Part shown: positions 1 through 5,477 of the stretch, piece by piece
How the letters are laid out: each line of letters begins with the position of its first letter
How positions within the stretch are numbered: the first letter of the stretch is position 1
NCBI GenBank assembly: GCA_001780385.1
Contig: MFGW01000070.1
Span: forward strand, 14,364 to 20,435
Source of the DNA: Candidatus Fischerbacteria bacterium RBG_13_37_8
GTDB lineage: Bacteria > Acidobacteriota > HRBIN11 > MFGW01
Direction of reading: 5' to 3'
DNA: 6,072 nt
Translations under genes and position numbers: made by a program
The notes under the pieces: model-generated
Told to the model about the DNA's origin: nothing
The model's input: only the letters and a program-made list of their open reading frames with translations
The model's database searches: none

Positions 1-20
1 CTCGCCTGGCAATTCCTAAC

Positions 21-170
21 TAATTCTTTGCGAGCTTTGCTGTAGGGGCGAACCTTGTGTTCGCCCTTGCGTGGCAATCCCTGACGTTTTTGCTTCTTTT
101 GTTCCGTTCGGGATTGCTTCTTAAGGGCAGACACATGGGTCTGCCCCTACAGCAGAACTCGCAAGGATTA
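21..170. repeat. composite inverted-repeat element (MITE-like) downstream of lysX
   Basis: Two arms of about 60 nt (21-80 and 111-170) are imperfect reverse complements. Read inward, each arm goes TTGCGAG, then TGTAGGGGC, then a small palindrome, then CAATCCC. Each arm has its own hairpin: GGGCGAAC/GTTCGCCC at 46-66 and GGGCAGAC/GTCTGCCC at 125-146, both 8 bp with 5-6 nt loops. The element ends at 170 and the lysX stop codon starts at 171, so it may act as a transcript 3' end or as an insertion tolerated just after the gene. Bases 1-20 resemble the 70-85 segment and may be part of another copy. I see no transposase or other gene in 1-170. The family name is unknown to me. Confidence 0.75.
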
Positions 171-1016
171 TCATCTTGTTCCTCCAACTGAAATGACATA
201 ATCGACGATTTTTCCCGGAATATTCACGCCGGTTGGCTGAATGCTGTTTCGAAATTCCATCGTATAATTTATTTCATTTACCAGGTATCCATTGTCAGTC
301 TCAAATATATCAAGTGCTACTATTCCACCGCCAACCGCCTTGGCAGCATCTATACAAAGTCTTCCTAATTCTTCAGTAACAGGACAATTTGTTGCCGTTC
401 CACCTCTTGCCGTGTTCGTTATCCAATGCCCAGATGTGCGGTATATCGCAGCTATACACTCATCACCTACTACAAATGCCCTGATATCCCGTCCATTCTT
501 TTCAACATATTTTTGTATATAGAATATTGAATGGTGATAACTGCCAAGAATTGTCTTATGTTCAAGCAATGCCTCTGCTGCATCACGGTCATTCACCTTT
601 GCCAAAAGACGCCCCCAGGATCCCACCGCAGGCTTGAGTACAACCGGATACCCCATTTCTTCAATGGTTGCTAATGCAGATTCTTCTGTGAATGCCACCG
701 CTACCTCCGGCTGCGGTATGTTGTGTTCCTTTAGTACAATGGATGTTAATAATTTATCTCCACAAACTGTCGCAACATGTGAAGTGTTGACACATTTTAT
801 CCCCGCACTTTCAAATAAACGCAATGCATGCAAAGCGCGTGAATGATTTATGCATCTTTCAATTACTACATCAAAATGATAATTATTCCTGTTCAGATAA
901 AATGACAAGAGCCGATCATCTACCATTACTAATTCAATATCGCTCCGCAATACAAACTCATCCAACAATAATTTTTCTTCCTTTCTCAGCACAGAATGCA
1001 AAAAAGCTATTTTCAT
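171..1016 (-). CDS. lysX: LysX: LysW carrier protein-alpha-aminoadipate ligase (ATP-grasp)
   Basis: ATP-dependent cytoplasmic ligase of the RimK/LysX family. It joins the amino group of alpha-aminoadipate to the gamma-carboxyl of the C-terminal Glu of LysW, protecting the substrate for later lysine-pathway steps. At 281 aa it has the normal family length. The N-terminal pre-ATP-grasp domain (about 1-85) is followed by ATP-grasp elements: VVLKP with Lys128, the flexible loop GSWGRL (132-137), RDIRAFVVG (176-184), NTARGG (201-206), and the metal-binding end NEINYTMEFRN (247-257), close to the N-x-TMEF signature of LysX/ArgX. An AGGAGG sits 4 nt before the ATG, which is a short spacing. It is the third gene after lysW and hcs, separated from hcs by 158 nt of repeat-rich DNA. 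Related ArgX uses glutamate for arginine; I cannot separate them by motif alone, but the adjacent homocitrate synthase favours LysX. The stop is TGA. Confidence 0.9.
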   Translation of the reverse strand: MKIAFLHSVLRKEEKLLLDEFVLRSDIELVMVDDRLLSFYLNRNNYHFDVVIERCINHSRALHALRLFESAGIKCVNTSHVATVCGDKLLTSIVLKEHNIPQPEVAVAFTEESALATIEEMGYPVVLKPAVGSWGRLLAKVNDRDAAEALLEHKTILGSYHHSIFYIQKYVEKNGRDIRAFVVGDECIAAIYRTSGHWITNTARGGTATNCPVTEELGRLCIDAAKAVGGGIVALDIFETDNGYLVNEINYTMEFRNSIQPTGVNIPGKIVDYVISVGGTR

Positions 1017-1025
1017 TATTCCTCC

Positions 1026-1105
1026 TATGATGTATGGGCGGACCTGTGTGTCCGCCCTCGCATGGTTTAACTAGGGCAGACACGTGCATCTGCTCCTACA
1101 ATGCT
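1026..1105. repeat. inverted pair of palindromic repeats in the hcs-lysX gap
   Basis: Two copies of the same small palindrome found at 46-66, 125-146 and 2579-2600 lie here in opposite orientation. The first is GGGCGGAC/GTCCGCCC (1036-1057, 8-bp stem, 6-nt loop). The second is a degraded copy, GGGCAGA/TCTGCTC (1074-1095, one G-T wobble), followed by CCTACA. The arms also pair with each other, like the element at 21-170. It overlaps the lysX ribosome-site region at its left edge (AGGAGG at 1021-1026), so its insertion point is very near the lysX translation start. Confidence 0.7.
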
Positions 1106-1114
1106 TCTTATAGC

Positions 1115-1207
1115 CCGTTCGGGATTGTTACGTTTGCCTCCGGCAAACTCACAATGACACAACGTCAGGGATTATTACGTCCCGCTGGCGCGGGACTCAT
1201 AATGACA
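1115..1207. repeat. two tandem hairpin repeats of about 46 nt overlapping the hcs 3' end
   Basis: On the minus strand, two adjacent units share a layout: TGTCATT(A/G)TGAG, then a short hairpin, then CGTAA(T/C)AATCCC(T/G)(G/A)ACG. Unit A (1161-1207) has the hairpin CCCGC/GCGGG; unit B (1115-1159) has TTTGCC/GGCAAA. The hairpin sequences differ completely while pairing is kept, so structure rather than sequence is conserved. Half-units recur inside the element at 21-170 (CAATCCCTGACG at 75-86 and CGTTCGGGATTG at 105-116). Unit A supplies the last codons and stop of hcs. Confidence 0.75.
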
Positions 1208-2371
1208 AAAGCACCGACTGACATTTTCCTTAATATAACGAACTATGAATCGTAACTCTTGCAAATCCACGGTTCTGCCTGTTTCTCCAATTTCTTTAAT
1301 CTTTTTTAAGATTTTTTTTGCAGTATCATCATTAATCTCTGTTTCATTGATTTTATCGAGCATATAACGCAACGCTGCCATTCCTGACATGTGATCAAGC
1401 GCTATTTCAGATGTTCTTCCAACTATCTCCGGATCAAGACTTTGATAATGTGCAGGATTCTTTATTGCTGCCTGCGTATGTACACCTGCGCAATGCGTAA
1501 ATGCATTCTTACCACAGACAGGCGCATTTACGGAAATCGGGATACGGGAATATTCGCTGACGAGGCCATATAGTTCCGGGAGTTTTTTTAAATTCCAGGA
1601 ATTGCTTACTTTAAAATCATGAGCAAGAATGGTAATTAACGATGCTAAGTCAACAATTCCTGCTCTCTCCCCAAGTCCCATAACTGATGCATCAATAATA
1701 TGTGCTCCTGCCAAGTATCCTTCAACGGCATTTGCCAGTGCAAGTCCTCGATCATTATGACAATGCACTGCTATATCAGGATAGAGTTCGCGTTGTGCCA
1801 ACTCATCTCTGAGCCGCTTTACATAATCGTACATATTATGTTCCGTACGCGGTATCATAAATCCTGTCGTATCAGCAATACTGATAATATTAGCGCCTGC
1901 ACGCACCGCTTCAGATGCAGCAGCAATTACATTTGGGAATGGAGAACGTACCGTATCTTCCGGTGTATATCGAATAATCAATTCAGGTCTCTTTTCGCGG
2001 GCTTTGTGTATGACATTTACAATTTGCGCAATAGCTTCATTGAGATTTTTTGAATTATCATTGAGGCGTTTCTCAGATACACAATAAAAAATACCTATAA
2101 AATTAACACCACACTCAAGCGCAAGTTCAACATCTTTATCAAGAGAGCGTGCATGCGCTCCTATATAAGCTTTGAGATTCTGATGCGAGATTCGGGTAAC
2201 GGCAGATTGAATATTTTCAGATACTACCGGATGCCCGGCTTCTATAATATCAATTCCGATTTCATCAAGCAGATGCGCTATTGCTATTTTAATATGCACA
2301 TCAAAATAAACACCAGGTGTTTGTTCACCTTCACGCAGAGTAGTGTCGAGCAGTTTAATAGTATTGTTCAT
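1175..2371 (-). CDS. hcs: homocitrate synthase of the LysW-type lysine pathway
   Basis: Condenses 2-oxoglutarate and acetyl-CoA to homocitrate, the first step of alpha-aminoadipate lysine synthesis. It is an HMGL-like TIM-barrel enzyme of 398 aa. Visible motifs: DTTLREGEQ (9-17, metal-ligand Asp9), PEDTVRS (137-143), HCHND (203-207, metal-ligand His pair), GLGERAG (232-238) and NAFTHCAGVHT (289-299). His73 aligns by eye, from memory, with His72 of Thermus homocitrate synthase, which contacts the distal carboxylate of 2-oxoglutarate and is hydrophobic in isopropylmalate synthases. That plus lysW/lysX favours homocitrate over isopropylmalate. The start at 2371 puts the DTTLREG motif at residue 9 and sits 4 nt after the lysW stop, with a GGGGGG ribosome site inside the lysW end, suggesting coupled translation. 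An ATG at 2416 would overlap lysW by 41 nt and add an unlikely leader. The last ten residues, CHYESRASGT, come from a dispersed repeat. Confidence 0.87.
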   Translation of the reverse strand: MNNTIKLLDTTLREGEQTPGVYFDVHIKIAIAHLLDEIGIDIIEAGHPVVSENIQSAVTRISHQNLKAYIGAHARSLDKDVELALECGVNFIGIFYCVSEKRLNDNSKNLNEAIAQIVNVIHKAREKRPELIIRYTPEDTVRSPFPNVIAAASEAVRAGANIISIADTTGFMIPRTEHNMYDYVKRLRDELAQRELYPDIAVHCHNDRGLALANAVEGYLAGAHIIDASVMGLGERAGIVDLASLITILAHDFKVSNSWNLKKLPELYGLVSEYSRIPISVNAPVCGKNAFTHCAGVHTQAAIKNPAHYQSLDPEIVGRTSEIALDHMSGMAALRYMLDKINETEINDDTAKKILKKIKEIGETGRTVDLQELRFIVRYIKENVSRCFCHYESRASGT

Positions 2372-2375
2372 AGCA

Positions 2376-2546
2376 TTATTCCCCCCAATCTTCTTCTTCA
2401 CGAGGTGCTTCGACAACTGAGAAAGGATTGACAGTTTTAATTTCCAGTTCTGAGCCGCAATCAGGACAGATGATCAATTCAGAAACCTGCGCATTTGCGG
2501 CTGCGATAAGAGCGTTATCACATACTGGACATGAAGAGTTAGACAT
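2376..2546 (-). CDS. lysW: LysW: amino-group carrier protein for lysine biosynthesis
   Basis: Small acidic carrier protein of 56 aa, the usual LysW size. An N-terminal zinc ribbon is formed by CPVC (Cys6, Cys9) and CPDC (Cys27, Cys30). An acidic tail ends in EDWGE, the hallmark C-terminus: the final Glu56 side chain receives alpha-aminoadipate from LysX and carries it through phosphorylation, reduction and transamination. The start at 2546 is chosen because AAGGAGGT lies 8 nt upstream and the protein then begins just before the zinc ribbon. An in-frame ATG at 2606 would add 20 residues translated from the palindromic repeat and would place the start at the predicted transcription start. First gene of the minus-strand operon; its last codons hold the ribosome site of hcs. 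Confidence 0.95.
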   Translation of the reverse strand: MSNSSCPVCDNALIAAANAQVSELIICPDCGSELEIKTVNPFSVVEAPREEEDWGE

Positions 2547-2554
2547 GGTTATGT

Positions 2555-2562
2555 ACCTCCTT
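2555..2562 (-). promoter_or_regulatory. lysW ribosome binding site
   Basis: AAGGAGGT on the minus strand, 8 nt before the ATG at 2546. It is a near-perfect Shine-Dalgarno sequence and decides the lysW start in favour of 2546 over the upstream in-frame ATG at 2606. Confidence 0.9.
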
Positions 2563-2573
2563 TGTAAATAAGG

Positions 2574-2604
2574 TGTAGGGGCAGACCTATGTGTCTGCCC
2601 TTGC
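2574..2604. repeat. palindromic repeat in the lysW leader
   Basis: A further copy of the dispersed palindrome: GGGCAGAC/GTCTGCCC (2579-2586 with 2593-2600, 8-bp stem, 6-nt loop) flanked by TGTAG and TTGC. With transcription predicted to start near 2607, this hairpin forms at the very 5' end of the lysW mRNA, upstream of the ribosome site. No U-tract follows, so it is not a simple intrinsic attenuator; it could stabilise the 5' end or be neutral. Confidence 0.75.
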
Positions 2605-2613
2605 AATTAAGCG

Positions 2614-2641
2614 ATTATACTTATATTTTAGCCCATGTAAA
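2614..2641 (-). promoter_or_regulatory. promoter of the lysW-hcs-lysX operon
   Basis: On the minus strand: TTTACA (2641-2636), a 16-nt spacer, then a consensus TATAAT (2619-2614). Predicted start of transcription is about 2607, giving a leader of about 60 nt before lysW. Sigma70-type by sequence; no experimental support is visible. The palindrome at 2675-2692 lies about 35 bp upstream of the -35 box. Confidence 0.65.
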
Positions 2642-2655
2642 ATTTTTAAATGTAT

Positions 2656-2684
2656 TTGACAAAATATTTTATTTATGTTAAATA
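2656..2684 (+). promoter_or_regulatory. possible promoter giving a leaderless mRNA for the HTH/ACT-like gene
   Basis: TTGACA (2656-2661) is a consensus -35 box. Exactly 17 nt downstream lies TAAATA (2679-2684), a weak -10 with 3 of 6 consensus matches. This geometry would start transcription at about 2691, the A of the ATG. No Shine-Dalgarno sequence precedes that ATG, so the two observations fit a leaderless transcript. The -10 assignment is the weak point. Confidence 0.45.
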
Positions 2685-2692
2685 TTTAACAT
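2675..2692. promoter_or_regulatory. perfect 18-bp palindrome over the start codon (candidate operator)
   Basis: ATGTTAAATATTTAACAT is its own reverse complement over all 18 bases and ends inside the ATG at 2691. It covers the possible -10 box and start site of the downstream gene. A dyad of this length and position is typical of an operator for a dimeric regulator. The gene it would control encodes a protein with HTH-like and ACT-like regions, so autoregulation is plausible; this is inference. Confidence 0.55.
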
Positions 2693-3350
2693 GATTACAG
2701 TTTCTGAAATGATTCAAAAAATTGTCCTGAACACGCCGTTTCTCGAAGAAGGTCTCGCCTGCGGTATCATTAATCTCTCTGCACTGGCACGTCAAATCCA
2801 ACCCCAAATGGAAAAAGAACTTATTAAACCTGTTAGTACAAATGCTATCATCATGGATCTCAAACGATTTTCTCTCAAAATACCAAAAACATCTCCGCAA
2901 CAATTTCAAATACTGAAAAAAATCAATGATATCTCGATTCGTTCAAATCTTACAGAATATACCTTTCTTCATTCCGGGACTATCCTTGAAAAGCAAAAAC
3001 TTCTCCTGCATGAAATAGTTGAGCAGCGTGATAAATTTATTACTTTTACGCATGGCCTTTATGAAGTAACTATTATTGTAAATTCATGCCTTGAGAAAAT
3101 AGTAGACAAGGTATTCAGGAAGGAAAAACTTATTGCTAAACTCAGTGATTTATCTGCCCTTATTATTCATTTACCGGATGAAACGGTTCACACACCGGGC
3201 ATTTTTTACTTGTTGATGAAACAACTGGCATGGGAAAATATTAATGTAATCGAAGAGGTCTCCACCTATACGGAATTTACTATTATTCTTGATAAAGCAA
3301 ATATAGACCGTGCGTTTACCGTATTGAAAAATTTTCTCTGGAAAACATAG
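2691..3350 (+). CDS. ACT-domain protein with a helix-turn-helix-like N-terminus, putative regulator
   Basis: A 219-aa soluble protein with no signal peptide or membrane segment; I do not recognise a named gene. Residues 1-62 look like three helices (VSEMIQKIV..., NLSALARQIQ..., VSTNAIIMDLKRF), reminiscent of a winged helix. Residues 153-216 match the C-terminal ACT domain of aspartokinases in layout: LSALIIHLPD, then TPGIFYLLMKQLA, NINVIEEVST, EFTIILDKANIDRAF. Residues of about 75-150 contain a second, weaker ACT-like unit (FITFTHGLYEVTIIV, then CLEKIVDKVF). ACT domains bind amino acids and dimerise. No kinase domain is present, so it is not an aspartokinase. It is divergent from the lysine operon, with 144 nt between the two starts, and carries a palindrome over its own start. 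A stop codon within the palindrome excludes a longer N-terminus in this frame; no Shine-Dalgarno is seen. An amino-acid-responsive transcription factor is the best guess; non-DNA-binding allosteric function is the alternative. Confidence 0.8.
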   Translation: MITVSEMIQKIVLNTPFLEEGLACGIINLSALARQIQPQMEKELIKPVSTNAIIMDLKRFSLKIPKTSPQQFQILKKINDISIRSNLTEYTFLHSGTILEKQKLLLHEIVEQRDKFITFTHGLYEVTIIVNSCLEKIVDKVFRKEKLIAKLSDLSALIIHLPDETVHTPGIFYLLMKQLAWENINVIEEVSTYTEFTIILDKANIDRAFTVLKNFLWKT

Positions 3351-3363
3351 CAGGGAATAGGGG

Positions 3364-4332
3364 TTAGGGACTGTGGATTGGCGCGTCCGTACCTTTCCAT
3401 AGTGCTTCAGGTGGGATTTCTGCTTCAACCCAAAGTGGTACTGCTATTGAACAAACCGGTTCTCCAAGGATTACCCACATTGTTGCAATATTCTGCCGTA
3501 CTTTTTTATTTGCACCCTGTACAATGACGGCGCTGGAAGTATAGTTGCGACTGATTGAGTGATTGGAGTAAACCCAGGTGGATTTATCAGGCGGTAATTT
3601 TTTTCATTCAGCTATGGATATAAAGGAAAGCAGTGCATGGCCTAAATCACGTGTCACAATTTGCAGCAGATATTCGAGAGATGGCTTACTTTCAGGCGCT
3701 TCTTTAAATAATATTGCAGCACGATCATAGCGCAAGTACCCGCGGCCTTTATTCTCCTCGCCACTGCGTGCAAAATTAGTATTAATGATATATTTCCTCG
3801 GAAAATCAGCAGCATTTAATCTATTGTATTCCTTATTGGAAACTTCGAAAAGCGCGCTTCCACCGTACGCATCAATAACACCGAAGTTAGCCTGGCTTCC
3901 AAAGTTAGGTCCAATGTTGTTTTTAAGGAATGTTTCGAATTCATCAATTGTTTTGAATGTTCTTAATGCATCTGCCATTATAATTCCTTCCAGGTCATGC
4001 AGTTTATTTTCTTCAGGTTCATCAAGGTTATAGGCTACGGAATTCATAATTGCGAAACCTTCTGAATTCATGCCTGCCCAGACCATTCTGCCATTTGGAT
4101 CTTCTGAATTAATTATGGCGATGTAACTAAATGGAGTCTCCTTAACATATATCACCTTATTTGAAGGATAGTCTGAATCGCGGTTCTTCCAGAGCAATGA
4201 CTTGCCCACTGCCGTTGCCTTTTCACTAATTACTGCAGTAGTGCATTCTTCGTTTCTTGTATTATTTATACCGCTGAATATAAATAACATTAGAAATAAA
4301 AAAAAGCATGAAGGCATTTTCTTTATTTTCAT
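3364..4332 (-). pseudogene. C45-family acyltransferase/amidase (secreted Ntn hydrolase), broken by an in-frame TGA and truncated
   Basis: The first part (4332 down to a TGA at 3606-3604) encodes 242 aa with a signal-like start (KIKK, then a hydrophobic stretch at residues 9-21). Cys30 follows, beginning CTTAVIS...LLWKNRDSD, the expected N-terminal nucleophile region of acyl-CoA:6-APA acyltransferase-like linear-amide hydrolases after propeptide removal. INTNF and GYLRYDRA further on also fit. After the TGA the same frame stays open for 79 codons to a TAA at 3366-3364 and encodes clear family sequence: NYTSSAVIVQG, TMWVILGEPVCSIAVPLWV. The TGA is therefore a nonsense mutation inside one gene, not the natural end. 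Intact relatives, as I recall, run about 390-450 aa; here 322 residues remain and the C-terminal tail is missing. TGA is a true stop in lysX, so recoding is unlikely. The gene converges on the HTH/ACT-like gene, ending 13 nt from its stop. Confidence 0.85.
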
Positions 4333-4468
4333 AGTACCTTATCCTTTTGTTTGGATTAATAACAAAATCCTTAGATTACAGCATGGAATAATTTAATAGG
4401 GAAATCCAGACAACAAATTAAGCCAAATCACTTCTCTAAAATTACAATGCAACAAATGTTTTTTATAA

Positions 4469-4509
4469 AAAAAGCTCGCGAATATAGATAATATATTCGC
4501 GAGCTTTTT
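4469..4509 (-). terminator. intrinsic terminator, structurally bidirectional
   Basis: A perfect 18-bp stem (4469-4486 with 4492-4509) with a 5-nt loop; the core is GCTCGCGAATAT/ATATTCGCGAGC. On the minus strand the stem ends in a run of seven U. It lies 49 nt after the stop of the SLH-protein gene and should end its transcript. The plus strand also ends in a five-U run, but no plus-strand gene leads into it. It separates that gene from the C45 pseudogene downstream. The 136 nt between the pseudogene start (4332) and the stem hold no convincing promoter that I can see. Confidence 0.92.
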
Positions 4510-4558
4510 AACTTTTCTAATCGATGTTTAAATTTGCTTTAAGCTTCGTTGCTATTTA

Positions 4559-5344
4559 TTAATAATCGTAATTCAAACCTAGAGCTACTGCAAGAAATTT
4601 AGCCATTTGACCACGAGTTACTGCTGTATCAGGGCAGAAGAGGTTAGGAGCACATCCGCCTGTAATTCCAGAATCTGCAAGTGCTTCAACGAATCGGAAG
4701 AAAATATGGGAAGTAGGAACATCATTAAATGTAGCGCTTCCGGGAGCTGGACTTACCTGTAGTGTATAAGCAACACGGACTGCGCTGAATACAGTTGAAG
4801 TATCAAGAGCTGTATTTCCAACTTCAACCCAGTAGGTATAGTCCCAATTATCAACAGTTTCAACAGTGGGTGTAAAATCTTGAAATGCTCCACAACCACC
4901 AGTATAAGGGTTTGTAGTATCAGAACCAGCTATAACAACGACACTGCCGCTTCCTGTCCAAGGTATCTTAGCAAAATTTGCCCAGACTCTTGCGCTTGCA
5001 TTTGTGTCACATGCATCAAGTTCTATACCAGAAATTAATGCTCCTGTTGGAAGATGCACAGGACACTCAAAGGTACAACTACCGCTTGTGCAATAACGCG
5101 AAACTACGCCCACTGACGTCCATGAGTAGACAGTGGCGCTAAAAAGAGGATTACACGTAATAGCACTGACATGATATGCGCTAGGGGTGACACCCCAATT
5201 TAAATTGGTTCTTCCCAAAGTTGGAGCCAGATCCAATCCCCGAGGACCACCAGTTATGCTTTCTTGAGCCATAGCTGGTAATGCAGTTATAGCTAAAAGC
5301 ATAAAAATAAATAATGATCCCAAAATCGTTGTTGTTCTTGTCAT
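4559..5344 (-). CDS. secreted cell-envelope protein with one C-terminal SLH motif
   Basis: A 261-aa exported protein. A Sec signal peptide (hydrophobic residues 7-21, likely cut after ALPAMA at residue 26) is followed by a region rich in Ser, Thr, Val and aromatic residues (about 50-195) that looks like a beta-sandwich but that I cannot name. The C-terminal SLH motif (205-257) reads FNDVP, then FFRFVEALADSGITGG, CPDTAVTRGQMAKFLA; SLH modules usually bind cell-wall or surface polysaccharide. Only one copy is present where three are common, so it may need to oligomerise or may bind weakly. Eight cysteines remain after signal cleavage (64, 85, 90, 94, 112, 151, 231, 237), an even number consistent with extracytoplasmic disulfides; two lie inside the SLH motif. 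The start is supported by AAGGAGGT 8 nt upstream. It ends in tandem TAA stops followed by a strong terminator, so it is a single-gene transcript. Confidence 0.88.
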   Translation of the reverse strand: MTRTTTILGSLFIFMLLAITALPAMAQESITGGPRGLDLAPTLGRTNLNWGVTPSAYHVSAITCNPLFSATVYSWTSVGVVSRYCTSGSCTFECPVHLPTGALISGIELDACDTNASARVWANFAKIPWTGSGSVVVIAGSDTTNPYTGGCGAFQDFTPTVETVDNWDYTYWVEVGNTALDTSTVFSAVRVAYTLQVSPAPGSATFNDVPTSHIFFRFVEALADSGITGGCAPNLFCPDTAVTRGQMAKFLAVALGLNYDY

Positions 5345-5381
5345 AACTTTTAACCTCCTTAAGGTAAAAATATATTTTTAT

Positions 5382-5410
5382 AGTATAAGCTTTCGACTTC
5401 ATATTGTCAA
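5382..5410 (-). promoter_or_regulatory. promoter of the SLH-protein gene
   Basis: On the minus strand TTGACA (5410-5405), a 17-nt spacer, and TATACT (5387-5382): a near-consensus sigma70-type promoter with ideal spacing. Predicted transcription start is about 5375, leaving a leader of about 30 nt that carries AAGGAGGT before the ATG at 5344. It predicts high expression, as expected for an abundant surface protein. Confidence 0.8.
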
Positions 5411-5448
5411 TAGTTATAATTTATGTACGAGCTAGAAATCAATTGAAG

Positions 5449-5477
5449 CATTAAGAATTTATTATGGCTTCTTAATG
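5449..5477 (-). terminator. stem-loop spanning the FKBP gene stop codon (weak terminator candidate)
   Basis: CATTAAGAA (5449-5457) pairs with TTCTTAATG (5469-5477): a perfect 9-bp stem with an 11-nt loop holding the TAA stop of the FKBP gene (5464-5462). It is AT-rich and no U-tract follows on the minus strand, so it is a poor intrinsic terminator. It could protect an mRNA 3' end or be chance. No better terminator is visible between this gene and the next promoter. Confidence 0.3.

Noticed and set aside
21..1207. CRISPR array suggested by repeated palindromes
   Set aside because: Spacing is irregular, copies occur in both orientations, there are no unique spacers of constant length, and no cas genes are present.
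1700..2053. Plus-strand open frame of 117 codons inside hcs
   Set aside because: It lies fully antisense to conserved homocitrate synthase sequence, its composition (Cys, Ser, Arg and Tyr rich) is that of a shadow frame, and it has no ribosome site.
2376..2606. Longer LysW starting at an ATG at 2606
   Set aside because: The extra 20 residues are translated from the palindromic repeat and leader, the start would sit at the predicted transcription start, and a strong ribosome site serves the ATG at 2546.
3604..3606. TGA read as selenocysteine or as a recoded sense codon
   Set aside because: lysX ends at a TGA at its normal family length, so TGA works as a stop here. The position is not at the catalytic Cys of the acylase, and I see no clear SECIS-like hairpin just after it. 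A nonsense mutation is simpler.
4345..4367. Inverted repeat TTTTGTT/AACAAAA upstream of the acylase pseudogene
   Set aside because: Only seven AT-rich base pairs around a 9-nt loop; expected by chance in DNA of this composition.
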